Position numbers and translations under genes: made by a program. A stretch of 64,000 nucleotides of DNA from Lysobacter sp. Its GTDB lineage: Bacteria; Pseudomonadota; Gammaproteobacteria; Xanthomonadales; Xanthomonadaceae. The notes below the pieces were generated by a model. It made no database searches. It was not told the origin of the DNA and saw nothing but the letters and a program-made list of their open reading frames with translations. The stretch is from positions 6,810 through 70,809 of the forward strand of contig JASLDW010000099.1 in assembly GCA_030151365.1 (NCBI GenBank). Reading direction: 5' to 3'. Of the stretch, positions 47,979 to 57,838 are shown in pieces (positions within the stretch are counted from its first letter, which is position 1; each line of letters begins with the position of its first letter).

Positions 47979-50900
47979 TCAGCCTTCGATCGTTTTCGGT
48001 GCGTGCGGCGGCCGGCGATGGAACTTGCGCGCCATCCAGCTTCCGAAATCGTCGAGCACGGTGTAGGTCGCCGGTATCACGATCAGACTGAGCAACGTCG
48101 AGGTGATCAGTCCGCCGATCACCGCCACCGCCATCGGCGCGCGGAAGCTGGAATCGCCGGAGAAACCGAGCGCCAGCGGCAACATGCCGGCGCCCATTGC
48201 GATCGTCGTCATCAGCACCGGGCGGGCGCGCTTGTGGCAGGCATCGATCACCGCCTCGTGCTGGCTCATGCCCTGTTCGTCCTCGGCCATCACTGCGTAA
48301 TCGACCAACAGGATCGAATTCTTGGTGGCGATGCCGATCAGCATCAGCAGGCCGATCAGCGCCGGCAGCGACAGCATGTTCTGGGTGATCAGCAACGCAC
48401 CGAAGGCGCCGCCCGCGCACAGCGGGATCGCCGCAAGAATGGTCACGGGTTGCGTGGCGTGGTTGAACAGCAGCAACAGCACCATGTAGATGCAGACGAT
48501 GCCGGCGATCATCGCCATCAGGAAGCCGGTGAACAGCTCGACGAAGATTTCGGCGTCGCCGGTGTTCTGGAACTGCACGCCCGCCGGCAGGCGCTTCACC
48601 GACGGCAGCGCCTGCACTTCCTTCATCACGTCGCCCAGCGGGCGCCCATTGAGTTCGGCGGTGAGCGTGACATTGCGCTGGCGCTTGTAGCGCGAGATCA
48701 CCGACGGTCCGCTGCCCTGGCGAATGTCGGCGACCGCATCCAGCGGCACCGCGCCGGCCTTGCCGCGCACCTTCATGCGGCTGATGGTCGCGGGATCCTG
48801 CAGCTGGTCGAGCGCGAAACCGACGCGGATCGGGATCTGGCGATCGGCGAGGTTGAGCTTGGGCAGGCGCTGCACGTAATCGCCGGCAGTAGCAATTCTC
48901 GCGGCTTCGGCGATCGTCGCGGTCGACACGCCGAGATCGGCGGCGCGCGCGGAGTCTGGGCGGATCTGCAGCTCCGGACGCAGCAACGACGCCGACGAGG
49001 AAATGCTGCCGATGCCCTGGATCGTGTGCAGGTCGCGTTCGACGGCCGCCGCCGCGCTTTCCAGTTTGTCGGGATCGTCGCCGGCCAGCACCAGCATCAT
49101 CTGCTGGCCCGGTTCGCTGCTGATGTAGCTGATCTTCACGCCAGGCAGATCGGCCAGGGCGACGCGCGCGGCCTGCTCCAGCTGCTCCTGCGAACGCTTG
49201 CGGTCGTCCTTGCTGCCCCAGTCGAGCACCAGCGTGGCGCGCCGCACGTCGGCAACGCCGGACTTCGCGGGATCGCCGACGTCGGGCACGCTGCCGACCA
49301 TCGTGAACACCTGCTTGAGTTCGGGAATCGCCGCCTTCAGCTTGTTGCGGGCGATTTCGGCGATGCGCGAAGTGTCCTCGATGCGCGTGCCGGGCGCGAG
49401 TTCGACACTCAGATTGCTGAGGCCGCGATCGCCGGGCGGAATGAAGGTCGCGGGAATGAAGGGCACGATCAGCAACGACGCGATGAACAGCGCTGTCGCC
49501 ATCAACAGCGTTTTCCAGCGATTGTTCAACACCCAGTCGACCAGCTTGAGATAGCGCGTCATCAGCTTGCCGTCGGGCTGTTCATGGCCATGCGCGCCCT
49601 TCAGCGTGTAGGCCGCCATCATCGGCGTCAACAGGCGCGCGACCAGCAGCGAGAACAGCACCGCGGTCGCCGCGGTCCAGCCGAATTCGCGGAAGAACTT
49701 GCCGGCGATGCCGGGCATGAACGCGACCGGCACGAACACCGCCGCCAGCGTCATCGAGGTCGCGATCACCGCGGTACCGATTTCATCGGCGGCTTCGCGC
49801 GCGGCTTCGAGCGGCGACTTGCCGCTGCCGAGATGGCGCACGATGTTCTCGATCTCGACGATGGCGTCGTCGACCAGGATGCCGACCACCACCGACATCG
49901 CCAGCAACGTGATGATGTTGAGGGTGAACCCGAGCCACCAGATCACCGCGAATGTCGGAATGATCGACAACGGCAGCGCCACTGCCGACACCCAGGTCGC
50001 GCGCCAGTCGCGCAGGAACAGCCACACCACCAGCAGCGCAAGCAACGCGCCCTCGAACAGCATCTCCATCGAGGACGTGTAGCTGGTCTTGGTTTCGACG
50101 GTATTGTCGGTGACGAGGTTGAAGGCGATCTCCGGATGCGCCTTGTGCAAATCCGCCAACGCCGCCTCGACGCCCGCCTTCACCTTGAGTTCGTCGGAAC
50201 CACGGGTGCGCGACATCGAGAAGCCGACCACCGGCTTGCCATCGAGGAAGGCGGCCTGGGTCGGATCGGCGGCGGCGTCGGTGATCGTCGCGATCGACGA
50301 CAACCGCACCGCGCGTCCGTCGGCCAGGGCGATGCTGTAGTCGCGCAACTGCTGCGCATCCTTCACCGTGCCGATGGTGCGGATGGTCTGTTCGGCACCC
50401 CCGAGTTCCGACTTGCCGCCGGGACGTTCGACCTGCATCGCCAGCAATTGCTGGCTGACTTCGCCGGCAGTGACGCCGAAGGCTTCCAGCGCCTGCGGAT
50501 CGAGATCGACGCGCACCTGGCGATCGATGCCACCGATGCGATTGACCGCGGCCACGCCTTCGACGCCGTAGACGGCGCGGGCGACATCGCGATCGACGAA
50601 CCACGACAGCTCGTCGGCCGTCATGTTCGGCGCCGACACCGAGAACGTCAGCAGCGATCCGCCGATGTTCACCTTGGAGACGATCGGCTCCTGGATGTCC
50701 TGCGGCAGGTTGGTGCGGATGCGCGTGACTGCGTCCTTGGTGTCGTTCAACGCCACCAGCAGGTCGGTATCGAGGTTGAACTCGATCGCGGTGGTCGACG
50801 TGCCCTCGACCACCGTCGAGGTGACGCGCTTGATGCCGTTGATGGTGGCGACCGAGTCCTCGATCTTGCGGGTGACCTCGGTTTCAAGCTGCGATGGCGA

Positions 50901-51074
50901 CGCGCCCGGCTGCACCACCGTCACCACCGTCATCGGGAAGGCGATGTCGGGGAAACGCGCCACCGGCAGCTTGTGGTAGCCCCACAAACCGGCAACGCAC
51001 AACACGAAGAAGACCATCAGCGCCGGCAACGGCCGCTTGATCGCCCACGACGAAACGCTGCCACCGCCACTCAC
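47979..51074 (-). CDS. RND-family multidrug efflux permease (HAE1 type)
   Basis: A 1031-residue proton-driven inner-membrane pump. Two homologous halves each have a large periplasmic loop; the first helix ends in PDIAFP. The proton-relay motif GILVDDAIVEIENI carries the two adjacent aspartates (TM4). The second half has AALPLCAGG-like and GIATKNSILLVDYA repeats with the partner lysine. It exports hydrophobic or amphiphilic compounds through a tripartite complex. The adaptor gene lies directly upstream with an ATGA overlap; the outer-membrane channel is not encoded here. Confidence 0.94.
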   Translation of the reverse strand: MSGGGSVSSWAIKRPLPALMVFFVLCVAGLWGYHKLPVARFPDIAFPMTVVTVVQPGASPSQLETEVTRKIEDSVATINGIKRVTSTVVEGTSTTAIEFNLDTDLLVALNDTKDAVTRIRTNLPQDIQEPIVSKVNIGGSLLTFSVSAPNMTADELSWFVDRDVARAVYGVEGVAAVNRIGGIDRQVRVDLDPQALEAFGVTAGEVSQQLLAMQVERPGGKSELGGAEQTIRTIGTVKDAQQLRDYSIALADGRAVRLSSIATITDAAADPTQAAFLDGKPVVGFSMSRTRGSDELKVKAGVEAALADLHKAHPEIAFNLVTDNTVETKTSYTSSMEMLFEGALLALLVVWLFLRDWRATWVSAVALPLSIIPTFAVIWWLGFTLNIITLLAMSVVVGILVDDAIVEIENIVRHLGSGKSPLEAAREAADEIGTAVIATSMTLAAVFVPVAFMPGIAGKFFREFGWTAATAVLFSLLVARLLTPMMAAYTLKGAHGHEQPDGKLMTRYLKLVDWVLNNRWKTLLMATALFIASLLIVPFIPATFIPPGDRGLSNLSVELAPGTRIEDTSRIAEIARNKLKAAIPELKQVFTMVGSVPDVGDPAKSGVADVRRATLVLDWGSKDDRKRSQEQLEQAARVALADLPGVKISYISSEPGQQMMLVLAGDDPDKLESAAAAVERDLHTIQGIGSISSSASLLRPELQIRPDSARAADLGVSTATIAEAARIATAGDYVQRLPKLNLADRQIPIRVGFALDQLQDPATISRMKVRGKAGAVPLDAVADIRQGSGPSVISRYKRQRNVTLTAELNGRPLGDVMKEVQALPSVKRLPAGVQFQNTGDAEIFVELFTGFLMAMIAGIVCIYMVLLLLFNHATQPVTILAAIPLCAGGAFGALLITQNMLSLPALIGLLMLIGIATKNSILLVDYAVMAEDEQGMSQHEAVIDACHKRARPVLMTTIAMGAGMLPLALGFSGDSSFRAPMAVAVIGGLITSTLLSLIVIPATYTVLDDFGSWMARKFHRRPPHAPKTIEG

Positions 51075-52204
51075 GGAGCGGTGCCTGCATTCGTGGAATG
51101 GGTGGCAGTCGCGGCATTGGTCGTGCTCGCGGCAACCACTTTCACCACGTCACCGTCGGCGAGGAAGCCGGTGCCCTCGACCACCACGCGATCGCCGGCC
51201 TTGAGGCCGCGCAGCACCTGGACCTGGCCGCCATCCTTGTTGCCGGTTTCGATCCGCGTCGCGTGCACCTTGTTCTGCGCATCGACCACGAACACGGTCT
51301 GGAAGCCGTCGCGCAACACGATCGCCGCCGCCGGCACCACGGGCGAATCGGCGAGGCTGGTGTCGATGCGGCCTTCGAGATAGCTGCCCGGGTGCAGGCC
51401 TTCGGGATTCGGCAGATCGGCGTAAATGGTGCCGGTGCGCGTGCTGGCATCGACGCCCGGGCTCACCGCGCGCACGCGGCCTTCCACGGTTTCACCATCA
51501 CGGCCATGCAGAGCAATGCGATCGCCGGGCTTGACCAGCGACAATTGCGACGACGGCAGTTCCGCGCGCCATTCCAGCTTGCCGTCGCGGATCAGGCGCA
51601 TCAGCTCGGTGCCGGCGCCGACGATCTGCCCCGGCTGCACCAACCGCTTGGAGATCTGTCCGTTCGCCGGTGCGCGCAACTCCGCGAAGCTGCGTTGCAG
51701 CGCCGACGTGTCGCGTGCGGCCTGCGCGGTCGCGAGCTGGGCATCGGCCTGCTGCTTGGCCGCGCGTAACTGGTCGAGCTGCGACGCGCTGATGAAGTGA
51801 TCCTTGGCCAGGCCTTCGCCACGCACCAGGTTCGATTTCGCGAGATCGGCGCCGGCCTGCGCCTGCTTCAGGTTGGCGTTCGCCTGCGCGAGTCCGGCGT
51901 CGAGCATGCGATGGTCGAGCGTGAGCAGCACCTGTCCCGCCTTCACCCACTGGCCGACATCGACCTTGAGCGCGGTGACGCGCTGTCCGCTGACTTCCAC
52001 GCCGAGTTGCATTTCCTCCACCGGCGACACCGGTCCCGACACGGTGAGGCCGTTGGCAACCTGCTTCTGCAGCACCGGCACCACGCTGACCGTCAGCGCG
52101 GGTTCGGCGGCCTTGGCGGCGGCATCGTCCTTCTTCTTGCAACCGGGCAACACGAGGACGAGCAGGCAGGCGGCGCATGCGAGCCCGCGGATCGACGATG
52201 ACAT
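51071..52204 (-). CDS. RND efflux periplasmic adaptor lipoprotein
   Basis: A 377-residue membrane-fusion protein with a signal peptide and lipobox LPGC (Cys22). It has a lipoyl-like barrel (LGVEVSGQRVTALKVDVGQWVKAG, then KRLVQPGQIVGAG), a central helical hairpin (about 105-165) for channel contact, a beta-barrel domain and a membrane-proximal domain (about 290-360). It bridges the permease and an outer-membrane factor. It is first in a two-gene unit with the permease. No local repressor gene is visible, so regulation is unknown. Confidence 0.93.
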   Translation of the reverse strand: MSSSIRGLACAACLLVLVLPGCKKKDDAAAKAAEPALTVSVVPVLQKQVANGLTVSGPVSPVEEMQLGVEVSGQRVTALKVDVGQWVKAGQVLLTLDHRMLDAGLAQANANLKQAQAGADLAKSNLVRGEGLAKDHFISASQLDQLRAAKQQADAQLATAQAARDTSALQRSFAELRAPANGQISKRLVQPGQIVGAGTELMRLIRDGKLEWRAELPSSQLSLVKPGDRIALHGRDGETVEGRVRAVSPGVDASTRTGTIYADLPNPEGLHPGSYLEGRIDTSLADSPVVPAAAIVLRDGFQTVFVVDAQNKVHATRIETGNKDGGQVQVLRGLKAGDRVVVEGTGFLADGDVVKVVAASTTNAATATHSTNAGTAP

Positions 52205-52260
52205 GGAACGCTTCCGGAAGAGGATCTTCCGCGAAGTTTAACCTGTTAACATTCGCCCTG

Positions 52261-53061
52261 TCATGGTGCCGGCAGGCGGAAAAACGCGCGCGCGGCGTCC
52301 GTGCTCGCGATCGCGGCTTCCTGCATCGCGACGCCGCGATCGCGCGCCAGTTCCTCGACGATATGGGCGAGGAACGCCGGTTCGTTGCGGCGATCCTTCG
52401 GCATCGGCTTCAGCGTGCGCGGCAGCAGATAGGGCGCATCGGTCTCGATCATCAGGCGATTGGCCGGAACGTGCTTCACCAGCTCGCGCAGATGCGCGCC
52501 TCGGCGTTCGTCGCACAGCCAGCCGGTGATGCCGACGTGCCAGTCGTTGTCGAGATAGTCGAACAGTTCTTCGCGCGTGCCGGTGAAGCAGTGCACCACC
52601 GCCGGCCCGAGCTTGCCGTCGAAGTTCTTCATCATCGCCATGAAGTCGGCATGCGCGTCGCGCTGATGCAGGAACAGCGGCTTGCCGGTATCGACCGCGA
52701 TCTGCAACTGGCGCTCGAAGGCGTTGCGTTGCGACGGTCGCGGCGAGAAGTCGCGGAAATAGTCGAGGCCGCACTCGCCCACCGCCACCACTTCCGGATG
52801 CGCGTGCAGCGCGCGCATCTCGGCATCGCATTCGTTGGTGTACTCGGTCGCATGGTGCGGATGGACGCCGGCGGTCGCGAACAGCGTGCCCGGATGCGCC
52901 TGCGCCAGTTGCAGCGCCTTGGGCGAATGTTCGCGGCTGGCGCCGGTGACGACCAGCTGCGCCACGCCCGCGGCGCGCGCGCGCGCGAGCACGGCGTCGC
53001 GGTCGCGATCGAAGCTGTCGTGGGTCAGGTTGGCGCCGATGTCGATGAGCTGCATGCGCAT
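52261..53061 (-). CDS. tatD: TatD-family metal-dependent deoxyribonuclease
   Basis: A 266-residue TIM-barrel amidohydrolase-like enzyme. The metal site is visible as IDIGANLTHDSF (the usual first-metal DxHxH is altered to DIGANLTH, as in the TatD subgroup), TAGVHPHH, GECGLDYFRD, LHQRDAH, HCFTG and IETDAPYLLP. TatD is a 3'-5' DNA exonuclease with a role in oxidative DNA repair. The first residues could start at Met1 (53061) or Met3 (53055); no strong ribosome site is seen. It is divergent from hrpB with a 39-bp gap. Confidence 0.92.
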   Translation of the reverse strand: MRMQLIDIGANLTHDSFDRDRDAVLARARAAGVAQLVVTGASREHSPKALQLAQAHPGTLFATAGVHPHHATEYTNECDAEMRALHAHPEVVAVGECGLDYFRDFSPRPSQRNAFERQLQIAVDTGKPLFLHQRDAHADFMAMMKNFDGKLGPAVVHCFTGTREELFDYLDNDWHVGITGWLCDERRGAHLRELVKHVPANRLMIETDAPYLLPRTLKPMPKDRRNEPAFLAHIVEELARDRGVAMQEAAIASTDAARAFFRLPAP

Positions 53062-53100
53062 AGTTTAGAGGGTGCGTTCCGCACCCCGTATCCTTGCCGG

Positions 53101-55593
53101 GTGAATCGCCCCGACTTCCCCATCGCCGCCATCCTGCCCGAGCTGCGCGCTGTACTGGCGACGCAGACGCGCCTGGTGCTGGAAGCGCCGCCCGGCGCCG
53201 GCAAGACCACCCAACTTCCGTTGGCGTTGCTGGATGAAGCCTGGCTCGCCGGCCGCAAGATCCTGATGCTGGAACCGCGCCGCGTCGCCGCGCGTGCCGC
53301 GGCCGGCTTCATGGCCGCGCAACTGGGCGAACGCGTCGGCGAGACGGTCGGCTATCGCATTCGTTTCGAGAACAAGGTCTCCGCGCGCACCCGCATCGAG
53401 GTGGTCACCGAGGGCATCCTTACCCGCATGCTGCAGGACGATCCGCTGCTCGACGGCATCGGCGCGATCCTGTTCGACGAATTCCACGAACGCCATCTCG
53501 CCAGCGATCTCGGCCTTGCGCTGGCGCTCGATGTGCAGGCCTCGGTGCGCGACGACCTGCGCATCGTGGTGATGTCGGCCACGCTCGACGGCGAATCGCT
53601 CGCCCGCTGGCTCGACGCCCCGCGCATCAGCAGCGCCGGCCGCAGTTTCCCGGTGCATGTCGGCCATTTCGCGGCACGCCGCGACGAAGCACTCGAACAT
53701 CAGGTGAAGCGCGCGGTGGAAGAGGCCATCGCCACGCATCCCGGCGACGTCCTGGTCTTCCTGCCGGGATTGCGCGAGATCACCAAGACGCAACGCCTGC
53801 TCGACGATGCGCTGCGCGATGTCGATGTCCTCGCCCTGCACGGCGAATTGCCGGTCGAGCAGCAATCGAAACTGTTGCAGCCCGGCGATCGCCGTCGCGT
53901 GGTGCTGGCGACCAATGTCGCCGAATCCAGCCTGACCCTGCCCGGCGTGCGCGTGGTGATCGACAGCGGGCTCGCCCGCGAACCGCGCTTCGATCCCAAC
54001 AGCGGCTTCTCGCGGCTGGACACGGTGGCGATCGCGCAATCTTCCGCCGACCAGCGCGCGGGCCGTGCCGGCCGTGTCGCCGAGGGACACGCCTACCGAC
54101 TCTGGCCGGAATCGAAGCGACTCGATCCGCAGCGCCGCCCGGAACTCGTGCAGGTGGATCTCGCCGCGCTGGTGCTGGAACTCGCGGCCTGGGGCGGCAG
54201 CGAACTGCGTTTCGTCGATGCGCCGCCGCCGGGGCACCTCGCGTCCGCGCGCGATCTGCTGCAACGCCTCGAAGCGATCGCGTCCGACAGCCATATCACG
54301 GAGCGCGGCCGACGCATGCTCGCGCTCGGCACCCATCCGCGACTGGCGGCGATGCTGTTGTCCGCGCACGACGCAACGACCCGCGCCCTCGCCTGCGATC
54401 TCGCGGCGTTGCTGGAAGCGCGCGATCCGTTGCGCAGTCGCAGCGATGCCCTGGCCGATCGCTGGCAGGCGCTGGCGGCGTTCCGCGCCGGTCGCACGCC
54501 AGCGGACGCCAACCGCTCCGCGCTGGCCGCCATCGATGCCGCGTCGTCGCAATGGCGCCGCCGTCTGCGCGTCGATGCAGCATCGCCCGCCCAGGTTCCC
54601 GCGCACGCACTCGGCATCCTGCTGGCACACGCCTATCCCGATCGCATCGCCCGCCAGCATCCCTCCGATCCGCGCCGCTACCAGTTGAGCAATGGCCGCA
54701 GCGCGCGCCTGTTCGACGACAGCGCGCTTTATGGCGAACCGTGGCTAGTGGTGGGCGAACTGCGCCACGAGGCGCGCGATGCGCTGATCCTGCGCGGCCT
54801 GCCGGTCGACGAACAGCGCCTGCGCGAGGATTTCGCCGCGCACTGGCGCGAATCCGACGAGGTGCGCTGGGATGATGCGAAACAGGCGCTGGTCAGCGAA
54901 CGCATCGAACGTTTCGACGGCATCGTGCTGTCGGCTCGGCCGGCCGGGAACATCGATCCGGATCTCGCCGCATCCGCGCTCACCGCCGCCGTGCGCGACA
55001 ACGAACTCGACCTGCTGCCGTGGAACGACACGCTCGCGCAATGGCGCATCCGCGTGCAATGCCTGCGCGCATGGATGCCGGAACTCGGTTTGCCCGACCT
55101 GTCGGATGCCGCGTTGCTGGCGACGCTCGACGACTGGTTGCGCCCCGCCTTCGCCGGCCTGCGCCGGATCGATGCGCTGGAATCGTCCGTGCTGTCGGAT
55201 GCGCTGCGCGGACAAGTCGAGTGGTCGTTGCGCCAACGCATCGATGCATTGGCGCCGACGCGCATCCTCGTTCCTTCCGGCCTCGAACGCGCGATCGAAT
55301 ACGCCCTGCACGACGATGGCACGCCGGCGTCACCGATACTCGCAGTCAAGCTTCAGGAACTGTTCGGTTTGGCGGAGACGCCACGCATCGCCGAAGGCCG
55401 CATCGCGTTGACGCTGCACCTGCTGTCGCCCGGCGGACGCCCGTTGCAGGTCACGCAGGACCTGCGCGGCTTCTGGGACCGCACCTATCCGGAAGTGAAG
55501 AAGGAGATGAAGGGCCGTTATCCCCGGCATCCGTGGCCGGACGACCCGTGGAACGCGACCGCGACGCATCGGGCAAAGCCGCGCGGGACATAA
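53101..55593 (+). CDS. hrpB: ATP-dependent helicase HrpB
   Basis: An 830-residue DEAH-box helicase. Motif I is APPGAGKTTQLPLAL, motif II reads DEFHER instead of DEIH or DEAH, motif III SAT, and motif VI QRAGRAGR. The HA2-like and C-terminal HrpB domains complete the full length; the end has GRYPRHPWPDDP, typical of HrpB. The start is GTG at 53101, giving the usual beginning. HrpB is a bacterial helicase of uncertain cellular role, thought to act in RNA processing or repair. It stands alone. Confidence 0.93.
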   Translation: MNRPDFPIAAILPELRAVLATQTRLVLEAPPGAGKTTQLPLALLDEAWLAGRKILMLEPRRVAARAAAGFMAAQLGERVGETVGYRIRFENKVSARTRIEVVTEGILTRMLQDDPLLDGIGAILFDEFHERHLASDLGLALALDVQASVRDDLRIVVMSATLDGESLARWLDAPRISSAGRSFPVHVGHFAARRDEALEHQVKRAVEEAIATHPGDVLVFLPGLREITKTQRLLDDALRDVDVLALHGELPVEQQSKLLQPGDRRRVVLATNVAESSLTLPGVRVVIDSGLAREPRFDPNSGFSRLDTVAIAQSSADQRAGRAGRVAEGHAYRLWPESKRLDPQRRPELVQVDLAALVLELAAWGGSELRFVDAPPPGHLASARDLLQRLEAIASDSHITERGRRMLALGTHPRLAAMLLSAHDATTRALACDLAALLEARDPLRSRSDALADRWQALAAFRAGRTPADANRSALAAIDAASSQWRRRLRVDAASPAQVPAHALGILLAHAYPDRIARQHPSDPRRYQLSNGRSARLFDDSALYGEPWLVVGELRHEARDALILRGLPVDEQRLREDFAAHWRESDEVRWDDAKQALVSERIERFDGIVLSARPAGNIDPDLAASALTAAVRDNELDLLPWNDTLAQWRIRVQCLRAWMPELGLPDLSDAALLATLDDWLRPAFAGLRRIDALESSVLSDALRGQVEWSLRQRIDALAPTRILVPSGLERAIEYALHDDGTPASPILAVKLQELFGLAETPRIAEGRIALTLHLLSPGGRPLQVTQDLRGFWDRTYPEVKKEMKGRYPRHPWPDDPWNATATHRAKPRGT

Positions 55594-55653
55594 CTCACGC
55601 CATCGCAACATCCCGCGACCGACACTGTCCGCCTACCCGCACGGACATCCGCC

Positions 55654-55965
55654 ATGAGCAAATTCGATGCCTATACCGATCGCGTGGTCGATCTCGCCGA
55701 CAGGGTCGGCGGCGCGGTGAAGGATCATCTCCCCGATCGCGCGCTGCAGTGGATCGAAACCGGCGCCGCCATCGGCGCAGTCAGGACCGGCACCCGCGTG
55801 GCGAGCAAGTTCGTCAGGCGCAACCCGGCGATCGCCGTTGCCGCCGTCGCGGGCGCCGGACTGCTGTGGTATGCCGCGCGCCGGCGCGCCAAGCGCATCC
55901 AGGCGGAAGAAGGCGAGGCCATCGACGGCGAATCGCGCCGCGTCGCCAGCATCCGCCATAGTTGA
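55654..55965 (+). CDS. Small membrane-associated protein of unknown function
   Basis: A 103-residue protein with an amphipathic helical N-terminal half (about 1-40), a basic segment, one predicted transmembrane helix near 58-73 (NPAIAVAAVAGAGLLWYAARRR) and a short charged tail. The layout is like ElaB/YqjD-type inner-membrane proteins that tether ribosomes or respond to stress, but sequence similarity is not clear enough to assign it. It stands between hrpB and the convergent receiver-kinase gene. Confidence 0.62.
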   Translation: MSKFDAYTDRVVDLADRVGGAVKDHLPDRALQWIETGAAIGAVRTGTRVASKFVRRNPAIAVAAVAGAGLLWYAARRRAKRIQAEEGEAIDGESRRVASIRHS

Positions 55966-55966
55966 C

Positions 55967-57058
55967 TCAGGCGCCGGGCAGCTCGATCACGAAGCGCGCG
56001 CCGCCGCCTTCGCGGGTCTCGTAGAACAACTGGCCGCCGGCGCGCATCACAATGTGCCGGGCCAGCGACAGGCCCAAGCCGCTTGAAAGCCCGGCCAGCG
56101 GATCGGCATCGGTCAGGCGCACGAATGGCTTGAACAATTTGCGTTGCTGGTCGGCGCTGATGCCGGGACCGCGATCCTCGGCGATCAGGCGCCAGAATCC
56201 CGGCGCACCCGCCTGCGCGGCAAGATGCAGTTCGCCGCCCATGTCGGCGTATTTCAACGCGTTGGTGACGAGGTTCTCCGCGACCTGGCGCAACACCAGC
56301 GGCTCGATCCGCACCTGCGGATCGCCGGCGACGCGACTGATGCGCAGCACCAGCCCCTTGCCCTCGCATTGCAGTTCGTAGCGATCGTGCAGCCAGTCGA
56401 GCGTGGCATCGAGGCCGGCGACCGAATCGACGGCCGCACCCTCTTCGCCCGGCGCCTGCGATTCCAGGTAGCGACGGATGTAGCCGAGCGCGTCGCCCGC
56501 ACTCTCGTGGATCATCTGCAGATATCGCGGCACCCGTTCCGGCTTGACGCCGTCGTTCACCAGGATGTCGCTGGCGAATGCGATGCTGGTCAGCGGGTTC
56601 TTGAGATCGTGCGCGACCAGGTTGACCAGGTCCTGGCGTTCGTTGGCGACGCGCTCGAGGCGATCGCGCGTCAGCTTCAGGCCGATGTGCACGTCGACGC
56701 GGGCGAGCAATTCCTCGGCGATGAAGGGCTTGGTGACGTAATCGACGGCGCCGGCTTCGAAGGCCTGCACCAGCAGGTCGCGGTCCTGCACTGAGGTCAG
56801 GCAGATCACCGGCACCCGCTTCAGGGCCGCATCGCCGCGGATCGTCTTGAGCAGGGTGAAGCCATCCATCCCCGGCATCATCATGTCGAGCAGGATCAAG
56901 TCGGGGGTGAATTCGCGACAGGCGTCCAGCGCCGCCTCGCCGCCACCGGCGCCGGTCACCCGGTAGCCATGGCGTTCCAGCAGCGACGATACGACGCGCA
57001 GATTGATCGCCTGATCGTCCACCACCAGGATGCGACCGGCATGGGTCACGACTGACAA
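55967..57058 (-). CDS. Soluble hybrid: receiver domain fused to histidine kinase
   Basis: A 363-residue cytosolic protein. A receiver domain comes first (about 8-125: DDQ pocket, phosphoacceptor Asp58 in LILLDMMMPGMDG, Lys110), then a HisKA dimerisation domain with His150 in LVAHDLKNPL, and a HATPase_c domain (about 245-362: N-box ENLVTNALKY, G1 DRGPGIS, G2 GLGLSLA). There is no transmembrane or sensor domain. This order suggests the kinase is controlled by phosphorylation of its own receiver from another kinase. Its output partner is not adjacent; nearby V4R and MHYT proteins are candidates for the same signalling network, by location only. Confidence 0.92.
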   Translation of the reverse strand: MSVVTHAGRILVVDDQAINLRVVSSLLERHGYRVTGAGGGEAALDACREFTPDLILLDMMMPGMDGFTLLKTIRGDAALKRVPVICLTSVQDRDLLVQAFEAGAVDYVTKPFIAEELLARVDVHIGLKLTRDRLERVANERQDLVNLVAHDLKNPLTSIAFASDILVNDGVKPERVPRYLQMIHESAGDALGYIRRYLESQAPGEEGAAVDSVAGLDATLDWLHDRYELQCEGKGLVLRISRVAGDPQVRIEPLVLRQVAENLVTNALKYADMGGELHLAAQAGAPGFWRLIAEDRGPGISADQQRKLFKPFVRLTDADPLAGLSSGLGLSLARHIVMRAGGQLFYETREGGGARFVIELPGA

Positions 57059-57082
57059 ACCCTTCCCCCCGGATTGCTCACG

Positions 57083-57661
57083 TCATGTGAATCTCGATGC
57101 ATCAGTGTATCGCCATTCCCCCGGCTGCAATCCGTCCAGCCGCCAGCGACCGATGGCGTGGCGCACCAGGCGCAAGGTCGGCAAACCCACGGCCGCCGTC
57201 ATCCGCCGCACCTGGCGATTGCGCCCCTCGTGGATGCCGAGATCGAGCCAGGCATCGGGTACCGATTTGCGCACCCGGATCGGCGGATCGCGTGGCCACA
57301 GCGGCGGCGGATCGATCCGCAGCACGTCGGCCGGCAGGGTCATCCCGTCGTTGAGCTGCACCCCGGCCTGCAAGCGCTGCAGTTGCGAGGCCTCGGGATC
57401 TCCCTCGACCTGCACCCAATAGCGCTTGCCCAAGGTGTGGCGGGGATGGGTGATGCGGTGCGCGAGCGCGCCGTCGTCGGTCAGCAGCAACAGCCCTTCG
57501 CTGTCGTGATCGAGCCTCCCGGCGGCATAGACGCGCGGCGGCAGGCCGAACATCGCCAGGGTCGGTCGGGGTGGCGTGCTGCGGTCGGTGAACTGGCAAA
57601 GCACGCCATAAGGTTTGTTGAACGCGATGAGCATCCCAGTTTGCGGCGCCGTTTTGAGCAT
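57083..57661 (-). CDS. rluE: 23S rRNA pseudouridine synthase (RluE-like)
   Basis: A 192-residue pseudouridine synthase of the RsuA/RluB/E/F group. The catalytic aspartate is Asp51 in AGRLDHDSEGLLLLT; the fold motifs KPYGVLCQF, KRYWVQVEG and the C-terminal HEGRNRQVRRM are also present. It lacks the N-terminal S4 domain of RsuA, which together with the size favours RluE (position 2457 in E. coli numbering). The start may be Met10 at 57634, nearer the first conserved strand. It is upstream of the receiver-kinase gene on the same strand with a 24-bp gap. Confidence 0.88.
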   Translation of the reverse strand: MLKTAPQTGMLIAFNKPYGVLCQFTDRSTPPRPTLAMFGLPPRVYAAGRLDHDSEGLLLLTDDGALAHRITHPRHTLGKRYWVQVEGDPEASQLQRLQAGVQLNDGMTLPADVLRIDPPPLWPRDPPIRVRKSVPDAWLDLGIHEGRNRQVRRMTAAVGLPTLRLVRHAIGRWRLDGLQPGEWRYTDASRFT

Positions 57662-57696
57662 TGCGTCTGAATGGGGACAAATCCCACCATACCCGA

Positions 57697-57725
57697 TTGC
57701 ATGCTTCTGAACGATTCAGTACATT
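57697..57725 (+). promoter_or_regulatory. Candidate sigma-70 promoter for the V4R gene
   Basis: TTGCAT (57697-57702), 17 bp, then TACATT (57720-57725), in a locally AT-rich 177-bp gap. The -35 and -10 are each only 3-4 of 6. The gap otherwise holds no gene, and the V4R start follows about 113 bases later, which leaves room for a 5' leader. Confidence 0.35.
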
Positions 57726-57838
57726 CGGTTCATCCGTTCAGCTTTGCGAAATCGTTGGGGACGATCCGCAACGCATCCGATTTCCGGTCGGTGACGGCTC
57801 TTCGAGTCGCAACAGAAATGGCAATGGGGATTTTGGGG

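Noticed and set aside
48003..51383. Very long plus-strand ORF (over 1100 codons) opposite the RND permease
   Set aside because: Composition is Arg/His/Gln-rich without domains and it is the mirror frame of a well-recognised gene. High GC content keeps antisense frames open.
52177..53100. Upstream extension of the hrpB frame over tatD
   Set aside because: Recognisable HrpB sequence begins at the GTG at 53101; the upstream stretch is antisense to tatD and low-complexity.
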